Shown here one piece after another: positions 34,814 to 42,435 of a stretch of 64,000 nucleotides of DNA. A program made the translations under genes and the position numbers. The notes under the pieces were generated by a model, which saw only the letters and a list, made by a program, of their open reading frames with translations, was not told the origin of the DNA and ran no database searches. The stretch is from Bradyrhizobium sp. WSM3983 (GTDB taxonomy: Bacteria > Pseudomonadota > Alphaproteobacteria > Rhizobiales > Xanthobacteraceae): assembly GCF_000473045.1 (NCBI RefSeq), contig NZ_AXAY01000015.1:124001-188000 (forward strand). The letters run 5' to 3'. Numbering within the stretch: the stretch's first letter is position 1; the number at the start of each line of letters is the position of its first letter.

Positions 34814-35839
34814 ATGGCCCAACGCAAATCGATTGCCATTACTCGTCGTAAGTTGCTCCTGGCCGGCGCGGCCGTTCCGTTGTGCGCCGGCCTCAGCCGC
34901 CCCGCTGCGGCGGCGGAATTTACTTACAAGCTCGCGACCGGGCAGGACCCGACGCATCCGGTGAATATTCGAGCTAAAGAGGCTGCTGATCGCATCAAGG
35001 AAGCGACGAGCGGGCGCCTGGAAATCAATCTCTTTCCAGCCAATCAGCTCGGCTCGGATACGGATCTGCTGACGCAGGTCCGCAACGGTAGCGTGGAGTT
35101 CTTCAACCTGTCCTCTCTGATCCTCGCCACGCTTGTGCCGGCCGCCGGCATCGTCAATCTGGGGTTCGTCTTTCCGAACTACGAAGCGGTCTGGAAAGCC
35201 ATGGATGGCGAACTCGGCGCGTACATCCGGGCACAGATTGCCAAGACACCGATCATGACGGTCTCCAAGCCCTGGGACAACGGCTTTCGCCACATCACGT
35301 CTTCGGGTCGGGAAATTAAGTCGCCGGAAGACCTCAAGGGCTTCAAGCTCCGGGTACCGGCCGCGCCGAATTTGACTTCTTTGTTCCTCGCGCTGGGAGC
35401 AGGCCCGGCACCGATCAACTTCAACGAGGTCTATTCCGCGTTACAGACCAAGGTTGTCGACGGCCAGGAAAATCCCCTTCCGATCATTGCGACGGCACGC
35501 CTGTATGAAGTGCAGAAGACCTGCAGCCTGACGGGCCACGTCTGGGACAACTACTGGATCCTCGGCAACAAGCGCGCCTTCCAGAAGCTTCCTCAGGACG
35601 TTCAGGCGATTGTGACCCGCGAATTCGATCGGTCGGCCAACGACGAGCGGGGTGACATCGCAAAGCTCAGCGAATCGCTACGCACTGATCTGACCGCAAA
35701 GGGGATGCAGTTCCTCGAGGTGGACCGATCGGTCTTCCGCCAGGCTCTGGCGAAAACGAGCTTCTATGCCGACTGGAAAGCCAAGTTCGGTGAGGAGGCT
35801 TGGAGTCAACTCGAGAAAGCCGCCGGCAAGCTGGGGTGA
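34814..35839 (+). CDS. dctP: TRAP transporter substrate-binding protein (DctP family)
   Basis: 341 residues with a signal peptide (ITRRKLLLAGAAVPLCAGLS, cleavage near AAAAEF; RRK suggests Tat compatibility). DctP features: GQDPTHPVNIRAKEAADRI, FPANQLGSDTDLLTQVRNGSVEF and PENPL-like VVDGQENPLPII. A conserved arginine in LKGFKLRVPA would bind the substrate carboxylate. ATG after AAGGAGG. Binds an organic or sugar acid for the membrane component that follows. Confidence 0.93.
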   Translation: MAQRKSIAITRRKLLLAGAAVPLCAGLSRPAAAAEFTYKLATGQDPTHPVNIRAKEAADRIKEATSGRLEINLFPANQLGSDTDLLTQVRNGSVEFFNLSSLILATLVPAAGIVNLGFVFPNYEAVWKAMDGELGAYIRAQIAKTPIMTVSKPWDNGFRHITSSGREIKSPEDLKGFKLRVPAAPNLTSLFLALGAGPAPINFNEVYSALQTKVVDGQENPLPIIATARLYEVQKTCSLTGHVWDNYWILGNKRAFQKLPQDVQAIVTREFDRSANDERGDIAKLSESLRTDLTAKGMQFLEVDRSVFRQALAKTSFYADWKAKFGEEAWSQLEKAAGKLG

Positions 35840-35844
35840 GCGCC

Positions 35845-37728
35845 ATGGAACACGGACATATAGAAGGGGCGACCCTCGCCCTCCCGGAACCGGCCTCCGG
35901 ATGGCGAAAGGTTGTCGTGAGCTTGAACCAAGCGCTCAAGCCTGTCGTCGCCATTCCTGCCGCACTACTCGTTGTTGCCGAGGTGATCGTCCTCTTTGTT
36001 GGCATCATCTCCCGCTACGTGCTCCACGCACCGATCGTCTGGTCGGACGAACTCGCCGGCATTTTGTTCCTGTGGCTTGCGATGCTGGGATCGGTCGTCG
36101 CCTTCCAGCGAGCCGAACATATGCGGATGACGGCGATCATCGGCATGATCCGCCCGGAAGCGAGGCTGTTTCTTGACGTCTTCGCGACGGCAGCGTCGTT
36201 GGCATTTCTGCTTTTGGTCATTCATCCGGCCTATGAGTTCGCGGCAGACGAAGTGTTTGTTACCACTCCCGCTCTCGGAATAGTCAACACTTGGCGCGCC
36301 GCAGCGCTACCTGTCGGCATCGGATTGATGCTGATCGTCGCAACCTTGAGGCTGGCAGCTACGGCCAACGTCAAGCAGCTCGCGGCGGCCATCGCTGCCG
36401 TGGCAGCGCTGATTGCGGTTCTCGCATTACTGGCGCCCGTGCTGAAACCTCTCGGCAATTTCAACTTGCTGATCTTCTTCGTATTCATCGTCGGCGCTAT
36501 GGTCTTTGCGGCGGTGCCGATCGCGTTCGCGTTCGGTCTTGCGACAATCGGCTACATTTCGCTGACGACGAGCACGCCCGATGTGGTCGTTATCGGCCGC
36601 ATGGACGAAGGCATGAGCCATCTTATCCTGCTTGCGGTGCCGCTGTTCGTGTTCCTCGGCTTGTTGATCGAAATGACTGGCATGGCCCGCGCCATGGTCG
36701 GATTCCTTGCCAGCCTGCTCGGCCACGTCCGGGGTGGCCTCCAGTATGTGCTGGTCGGTGCGATGTACTTGGTCTCGGGTATTTCGGGATCGAAGGCGGC
36801 CGACATGGCGGCAATAGCGCCCGTGCTTTTCCCCGAAATGACCAAGCGCGGCGCAAAGCGCGGTGACCTCGTCGCACTCTTGGCGGCCACTGGCGCCCAG
36901 ACTGAGACAATCCCACCGTCGTTGGTGCTGATCACGATCGGATCGGTGACCGGCGTGTCGATCGCGGCCCTGTTTACCGGCGGATTACTACCAGCCATCG
37001 TGCTCGCGATCGGCCTGTGTGCGGTCGTGTGGTGGCGATACCGTAAGGAGGACTTATCGCATGTTCAGCGAGCGACGGGCCGAGAAATTGGTCGTGCGTT
37101 CCTGATTGCGATTCCCGCTATCGCTCTTCCTTTTGTGATCCGCGCCGCGGTTGTCGAAGGGGTCGCGACTGCCACCGAGGTCTCGACGATAGGCATCGTC
37201 TATTCCATATTGGCTGGGCTTCTCATCTATCGCCAGTTTGACTGGCGGCGCCTCTATCCGATGTTAGTTGAGACCGCGGCTCTCTCCGGCGCGATCCTCT
37301 TCATCATCGGTGCGGCGACGGGAATGGCCTGGGCTTTGACCCAGTCGGGCTTCTCGGCATCGCTTGCGAAGTTCATGACTTCTTTGCCTGGCGGTGTGCC
37401 GGTGTTTCTGATCGTCACTATCATTGCATTCGTCATCCTGGGGAGCGTGCTCGAAGGAATTCCTGCCATCGTGCTCTTTGGGCCCCTACTTTTCCCCATT
37501 GCGCGGCAGGTCGGCGTCCACGAGGTCCACTATGCGATGGTCGTCGTTCTTGCGATGGGAATCGGTCTTTTCGCTCCGCCCTTCGGGGTTGGCTATTACG
37601 CGGCTTGCGCCATCAGTCGGATTCATCCCGACGAAGGTATGGGTCCGATCGTCGCGTACATAGTGGCCTTGCTCCTCGGCACACTTGTAGTGGCTGCAGT
37701 GCCATGGATTTCCATCGGGTTCTTGTAA
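35845..37728 (+). CDS. TRAP transporter fused DctQ-DctM permease
   Basis: 627 residues. The N-terminal ~170 residues are a DctQ unit with four helices (SRYVLHAPIVWSDELAGILF, FQRAEHMRM); from about residue 205 the DctM unit follows (VPLFVFLGLLIEMTGMARAMV, SGISGSKAADMAAI, GSVLEGIPAIVLFGPLLFPI). Extra hydrophobic segments at about 150-200 join the two. Such QM fusions are known in the TRAP family. A 5-bp gap after dctP. Sodium-coupled uptake in the inner membrane. Confidence 0.93.
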   Translation: MEHGHIEGATLALPEPASGWRKVVVSLNQALKPVVAIPAALLVVAEVIVLFVGIISRYVLHAPIVWSDELAGILFLWLAMLGSVVAFQRAEHMRMTAIIGMIRPEARLFLDVFATAASLAFLLLVIHPAYEFAADEVFVTTPALGIVNTWRAAALPVGIGLMLIVATLRLAATANVKQLAAAIAAVAALIAVLALLAPVLKPLGNFNLLIFFVFIVGAMVFAAVPIAFAFGLATIGYISLTTSTPDVVVIGRMDEGMSHLILLAVPLFVFLGLLIEMTGMARAMVGFLASLLGHVRGGLQYVLVGAMYLVSGISGSKAADMAAIAPVLFPEMTKRGAKRGDLVALLAATGAQTETIPPSLVLITIGSVTGVSIAALFTGGLLPAIVLAIGLCAVVWWRYRKEDLSHVQRATGREIGRAFLIAIPAIALPFVIRAAVVEGVATATEVSTIGIVYSILAGLLIYRQFDWRRLYPMLVETAALSGAILFIIGAATGMAWALTQSGFSASLAKFMTSLPGGVPVFLIVTIIAFVILGSVLEGIPAIVLFGPLLFPIARQVGVHEVHYAMVVVLAMGIGLFAPPFGVGYYAACAISRIHPDEGMGPIVAYIVALLLGTLVVAAVPWISIGFL

Positions 37729-37744
37729 ACCGCCGAAGAATATG

Positions 37745-37775
37745 AGGTGCGGAGATCGTCCGCACCTTAGTCCGT
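37745..37775 (+). terminator. Hairpin after the TRAP permease gene
   Basis: Perfect 9-bp stem AGGTGCGGA / TCCGCACCT with loop GATCG, followed by TAGTCCGTTT, 16 bp after the stop. A good candidate for the operon's rho-independent terminator. Confidence 0.55.
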
Positions 37776-37801
37776 TTCCCGCAGCTTAAGAAGGATAGAA
37801 G

Positions 37802-37993
37802 GTGAGCAATGGCGAGCTAGACCGCCTGTTCGAGCAGTTCTTTGCTCTAGTCGAGGCAACGGTTCGCCTTCCTCCGGGTAGGGACCGACGCAGCGCCTTC
37901 AGAGACATCGGCGACTACGGATCACGCATCGATCAGATCGTCACGCGACTTTTGGAACAAAGACCTGACTTGAATTCGGAGCACCTTAACTGA
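37802..37993 (+). CDS. Small hypothetical protein
   Basis: 63 residues from GTG with GAAGG before it. Helical, charged, no signal or membrane segment: LDRLFEQFFALVEATVRLPP, then FRDIGDYGSRIDQIVTRLLEQ. Composition is coding-like but no family is recognised. It lies just after the TRAP terminator, so it would need its own promoter. Confidence 0.4.
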   Translation: MSNGELDRLFEQFFALVEATVRLPPGRDRRSAFRDIGDYGSRIDQIVTRLLEQRPDLNSEHLN

Positions 37994-38154
37994 ATCCCCG
38001 GCAGGCAATGGACGGCAAGTATGACTAGCTTCCAGGTGTTAGTCGACCTAGGCCAAAACCTGTGTCATGTCCGCTTGTGGGGCAGACGGCGATGGGCAAG
38101 AAAGGGCCTCTTGTGGCGCTAAGCGGGTCATCAACGGCCCGTCCAACTCGCCAT

Positions 38155-38400
38155 TGACGGTATCGGATTGAAATCGGCCGAAAGGCTATGAGGAAGCCGT
38201 TCCAACTTGATACGTCAACAGAGGCGATTGATTCCGATACTTGCTGAAGGTGCCATTCCTGAAAGCCCTTCAAATTTTCCTGTGAATTGAAGACCGAAAG
38301 ATTAGGGCGGGTATACCGTCGGCATTTGTCCGTCAGTTGCAAGAATTTGTGCTTGGAAATCAAGGCGGAAACATCTTCATAGACGATTGAGTGGAATAAT
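38155..38400 (+). repeat. Dispersed ~250-bp repeat, copy C
   Basis: Left edge TGACGGTATCGGATTGAAATCGG matches copy D; the right half (TGTGAATT, GGGTATACCGTCGGCATTT, TGTCCGTCAG, TTTGTGCTTG, GATTGAGTGG) matches copies A and B. The CCGTCAG inner motif is at 38330-38336, about 182 bp from the left edge as in A and B. The minus-strand frame shared by A and B has a stop here. Confidence 0.7.
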
Positions 38401-38544
38401 TCGGATCGGTCCGGGACTATCCCGCTCTGTCCAATTGCAACGATCTAAATCGTCATCTGCATTCGAGAACTATCGGGGCGCATAAAACCGGACAGACGGA
38501 GCGCCTGACGGTGTCGCCGTCCATTGAAACCATCGATCCCGATC

Positions 38545-38580
38545 AATACCGTCATACGCGATGCTGCGTCTGACGGTATT
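38545..38580. repeat. Inverted repeat beside integrase remnant
   Basis: AATACCGTCA (38545-38554) and TGACGGTATT (38571-38580), perfect 10-bp arms with a 16-bp spacer. The motif also opens the dispersed repeats and recurs at 38505 and near 38643. It may be a recombinase binding site or hairpin. Confidence 0.55.
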
Positions 38581-38670
38581 TTTCTTTGTTCAAGTGAATG
38601 TAAAACGAGGAAATCTCCGTTCAAACACAGCTCAAAAGTGGCCGACGGTATTTACCTGGAGGGGAAGTTC

Positions 38671-39072
38671 TTGCTGACAGACGCTGCGCTTAAAGCGCTG
38701 AGACCAAAGGAAAAATCGTACAAGGTCACCGACCGCGACGGCATGTACGTGGTCGTATCGCCCGCCGGGACGCTGTCGTTCCGGCTCGACTACCGTTTGC
38801 ATGGTCGACGCGAGACAGTGGTTCTCGGAAAGTACGGCCCGACGGGATTGTCGCTCGCACGCGCTCGCGAGAAGTGCATCGATGCAAAGCGCGCAGTAGG
38901 CGAGGGGCGGTCCCCCGCTATCGAGAAGCAGCGCGAGAAACGACGTCTCCTTGAAGCCAGGAGTTTCGGTGAGCTCGGAGAAAAGTGGCTCGTCGCGGCA
39001 CTTATGGCCGATAGCACCCGGGCAATGCGGCGATCGATCTTCGAACGCGAGCTGCTTCCAGTTTGGCGCAAG
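38671..39072 (+). pseudogene. Tyrosine-recombinase (phage-type integrase) N-terminal fragment
   Basis: From TTG 38671 after GGAGGGG: LTDAALKALRPKEKSYKVTD, GMYVVVSPAG, FRLDYRLHGRRETVVLGKYG and LARAREKCIDAKRAV are the DUF4102 arm-binding domain. SFGELGEKWL and MADSTRAMRRSIFERELLP begin the SAM-like core-binding domain. It then runs in frame into an SDR at about 39073, so the whole catalytic domain (RHRY residues) is missing. A deletion or recombination scar; inactive. Confidence 0.85.
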
Positions 39073-39853
39073 CTTGGTCAGACCGGCAAAACAGCGCTCT
39101 TGTTGGGCGCGGGCGGTCGTCTCGGCTCCGCAATAGCGGCTAGCCTCGCACGAGAAGGCGCGCATGTAGCTGCGGCCGACCTGAACATTGGTGCGGCGGG
39201 AGCTTACCGCAAAAAGGGTCCGGGAAGCGGGTCGCGACGGGCTGGCCCTCGCCTGGGACCTAGCCGACCTCGACGTTATTGATTGTCATATCGGTCGGAT
39301 CGAGCGCGACTTGGGCGATATCGATATCCTTATCAACAATACCGGTGGGCCGGCGCCTTCGCCCGCGGCAGGCAGGATTCCGCGACTTGGAGCACGAGCT
39401 TCCCAGTCGATGGTGCTGTCTGTCATCGCAATTACCGATCGCGTGCTGCCCGGCATGCGCAAGCGTGGTTGGGGCCGGATCATCACTTCGGCTTCGTCCG
39501 GAGTGGTGGCGCCCATTCCCAATTTGGCAGTGTCAAATGCCTTGAGACTTTCGCTCGTTGGCTGGTCCAAGACCCTGGCCAGGGAAGTGGGTCGAGACGG
39601 AGTGACGGTCAATGTCACCGTGCCGGGCAGGATCGCGACGCCTCGCATCACCTTCCTTGATGAACAGAGAGCGAAGCGGGAAGGCCGCGAGCCAACCGAA
39701 GTGGCGACCGAGAGCGCAGCTTCCATACCGGTGGGCCGCTACGGCGATCCGCGAGAGTATGCAGACGTCGTAACATTTCTGTCGAGCCCGCTTGCATCCT
39801 ACGTCACTGGATCGCTCATCCGGATCGACGGTGGTCTCATCCAGAGCGTCTAG
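39073..39853 (+). pseudogene. Short-chain dehydrogenase, N-terminus fused to integrase and frameshifted
   Basis: GQTGKTALLLGAGGRLGSAI is the start of an SDR in the integrase frame; from about 39205 the frame moves to KRVREAGRDGLALAWDLADL and continues through VDILVNN-like DIDILINNTGG to the end DGGLIQSV. In addition, removing a C and restoring a G around 39375-39400 would turn IPRLGARASQSMV into QDSATWSTSFQSMV, as expected in this family, so two compensating indels are likely. The catalytic region SNALRLSLVGWSK is altered from YxxxK to NALRLSLV. Probably dead. Confidence 0.75.
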
Positions 39854-40824
39854 CCCGAATAGGCTCAAGAACATTCCGCGAAAACTAGAAGACTTGGAAA
39901 CCCCGAGAGGCATTAGGCGGCTCCTAAGCGTAATTCCGCTGAACCGCTTGCGCCGCTGCCGGCATCATCCGCATAACTCTATTGGTACAGTGCGAAATGG
40001 GAATTTTCGGCGGCACAGTCTCGACGAGCCGTAGTTGGTTCGACGCGAGCAGGTGGTCGATCGGGCAGATGGCTAGTGCTAGGCACTCAGCGACACTTGC
40101 GCAGCGAGGCTGCTCGTCGACTGCGAGCTGACGAGGTTGAAGTTCTACAGCTAAGTCTCGACCATGTCACTGAGACTAACTCCATGCCGTTCAGGAGAAC
40201 GTGTGAATACGCAGCCTGCTCAGCGGAAGTTGTGACGGTCCGACGTAGGTGCGACTGTGTAGCCAGTGGCAAGCGCGACCGTTCGACATGCATCGTGAAA
40301 TGAGCCCGGCCGGACCGATCAATATCTCCGCTTCGCGGCTTCTCAGTCGGCCGAAAGCTTGCGTCCACAGCGGCTCAATGGTCGCCGAAGAATGTCCGTT
40401 GCGGATACGGCGTCTCGACAGGCCAACGGGTGAAAATCGCGGACCGCGTAGCATTTAGCCGATCAGCAGCTGCCTCCAACTGCGTAAGCGTGATCACAGC
40501 CTGGGCTGGCTCAGCTTCCCGCCGACACCCGAGACGGAGCCTCTTTCCAATCATATGTACGCTGTCTTCCGCGGAATCACATTCCATGTTGGAAACTCAC
40601 TCACGAACTTAAATCGTTTTTTTCCAAGCCGACCCGAGAGTCCATGCGGGCTCCAAGATAGGCCGGACCTGCGGGCCCACAATAACGACATCGATTATGA
40701 AGTGTTGCTTCATAAGGAATGCGCGAATGCGCCCTTCAGTCCGGCCCGTCCACCCTGTACCTGTTGATCCGAGGTGTGGACTGCTCGTCCGACACATAAC
40801 GTTCAATCTGATGAGAGGCGAACG
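39854..40824. other. Intergenic region of about 970 bp
   Basis: No frame with recognisable protein features. Composition is AT-richer and coding signal is absent on both strands. The right end should hold the promoter of the molybdenum oxidoreductase operon. Could be debris from the rearrangements to its left. Confidence 0.5.
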
Positions 40825-41454
40825 ATGACCGAGAAAGATACGGATTCATCACCCGAAACCGGTAGCGATGCGGCAATCTCGCGCCGTGACGTGCTAATTG
40901 TCACTGGCGCGTCGATTGCGTCGGCAGGGATCGGCGGTCACGGGGCTAACGCGGCGTCATCGGTCGCGAATATTGAAGCGCCGACCGCGCAATCGGCCAA
41001 GGTCCGCCTGAGCGTGAATGGTGTGTCTCACCTGCTCGAGATTGACAACCGTCAGTCCATTCTGGACGTCCTGCGTGAACGCCTACAACTAACTGGCACC
41101 AAAAAGGGCTGCAACCAGGGAGCGTGCGGCGCCTGCACGGTCCATCTCGATGGCAAGCGCGTGAACAGCTGTCTGACGCTTGCGGTCATGCATGACGGCG
41201 CCGCCATCACGACCATCGAGGGTCTGAAACAGGGCGACACGCTGCATCCGTTGCAGGCCGCTTTCGTGGAGCACGAGGGCTTCCAGTGCGGTTATTGCAC
41301 TTCGGGCCAGATCATGTCGGGCTTGGCCTGTATCACCGAGGAACATGCCCAAAGCGTCGACGACATCCGGTTCTGGATGAGCGGCAACATCTGCCGCTGC
41401 GGCGCATATCCCGGTATCTGTGCCGCCGTCCGTGCAACTGCTCAGGATGCTTGA
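40825..41454 (+). CDS. paoA: PaoA-like [2Fe-2S] subunit of molybdenum aldehyde oxidoreductase, Tat leader
   Basis: 209 residues. The leader ISRRDVLIVTGASIASAG has a twin arginine and hydrophobic core, predicting Tat export. The first plant-type cluster is in GCNQGACGACTVHLDGKRVN, the second in CGYCTSGQ plus GNICRCGAYPG. The xanthine-oxidase family subunit with a Tat signal and the gene order FeS-FAD-Mo match PaoABC (YagTSR). It would pass electrons from the Mo centre to FAD in the periplasm. ATG preceded by GAGAGG. Confidence 0.9.
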   Translation: MTEKDTDSSPETGSDAAISRRDVLIVTGASIASAGIGGHGANAASSVANIEAPTAQSAKVRLSVNGVSHLLEIDNRQSILDVLRERLQLTGTKKGCNQGACGACTVHLDGKRVNSCLTLAVMHDGAAITTIEGLKQGDTLHPLQAAFVEHEGFQCGYCTSGQIMSGLACITEEHAQSVDDIRFWMSGNICRCGAYPGICAAVRATAQDA

Positions 41455-41457
41455 GTC

Positions 41458-42435
41458 ATGATGCCCTTTACTGTTGCCCAGGTGGCGTCTGAACGCGAAG
41501 CCATTACGAGCGCCGGCGGCGGCGGCCGCTATATTGCGGGTGGAACAACCCTCATTGATCTGATGCGTGAAGAGGTTGAGCGCCCATCGTCACTCGTTGA
41601 CATCAACCGTCTCTCGCTGAGGCATATTCGCCTTGAGCGCAATGCTCTCGTGATCGGTGCCTTGGCGCGTATGGCGGAGGTAGCCGCCCATCCTGAGGTT
41701 CGTCGGGTTCATCCATTAATTGCAGAAGCTCTCGAAGAGGGCGCCTCGCCGCAATTGCGAAACATGGCTTCTATTGGCGGCAATCTGATGCAGCGTGTGC
41801 GTTGCCCTTACTTTCGGATGCTTGACGCTGCGTGTAACAAGCGCAGCCCTGGCTCGGGCTGCGCGGCAATCGAAGGGGTAAATGGTGGGCACGCAATTCT
41901 GGGTACCAGTGAGAGCTGCGCGGCCACGCATCCGTCAGATCTCGCCGTTGCTCTCGTTGCCCTCGACGCAACTATGCGCGTCCGTGGTCCGCAAGGTGAA
42001 CGTCGCTTTCCCATTATCGATCTGTATAGACTTCCGGAAGATAAACCGCACCTAGAGCACACGTTACGTCCAGCCGAGCTTATCCTCGATGTGCATGTTC
42101 CGGTTCAGCCATTTGCGGTTTCCGGACGCTATTTGAAGGTACGTGACCGTTCGTCTTACGAGTTTGCGCTCGTCTCAGCTGCCGCGGTGCTCGATGTGCG
42201 AAATGGTGTTGTCCGTGCCGCGCGGGTTGCCTGCGGCGGCGTTGGAACGCGACCGTGGAGGATGCCCGCGGTGGAGGCGGCCCTGATCGGGCAGCGGCCG
42301 ACACGCGCCAACTTCGAGACGGCGGCTGCGCACGCAACACAAGGCGCCCGCGCGTTGTCCGGCAACGGCTACAAGATCGCACTCTTGCCTCGCACAATCA
42401 CCCGCGCCCTCGAAATGGCAGGAGAGAAGGTATGA
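41458..42435 (+). CDS. paoB: PaoB-like FAD subunit with extra 4Fe-4S motif
   Basis: 325 residues. FAD domain: YIAGGTTLIDLMREEVERP and SIGGNLMQRVRC. A cysteine-rich insertion CPYFRML...CNKRSPGSGC...CAATHPSD is the PaoB-type loop known to carry a [4Fe-4S] cluster. The C-terminal domain ends in GGVGTRPWRMPAVEAAL. Starts 3 bp after paoA and overlaps paoC by ATGA, so the three subunits are made together. Confidence 0.9.
   Translation: MMPFTVAQVASEREAITSAGGGGRYIAGGTTLIDLMREEVERPSSLVDINRLSLRHIRLERNALVIGALARMAEVAAHPEVRRVHPLIAEALEEGASPQLRNMASIGGNLMQRVRCPYFRMLDAACNKRSPGSGCAAIEGVNGGHAILGTSESCAATHPSDLAVALVALDATMRVRGPQGERRFPIIDLYRLPEDKPHLEHTLRPAELILDVHVPVQPFAVSGRYLKVRDRSSYEFALVSAAAVLDVRNGVVRAARVACGGVGTRPWRMPAVEAALIGQRPTRANFETAAAHATQGARALSGNGYKIALLPRTITRALEMAGEKV

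Larger units (their letters stand above)
37994..38670. other. Intergenic region with repeat copy C and integrase-linked motifs
   Basis: About 680 bp without a gene, AT-rich. Copy C is at 38155-38400. Between it and the integrase remnant lie several copies of TGACGGTAT in both orientations, including the inverted pair at 38545-38580. Confidence 0.6.
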
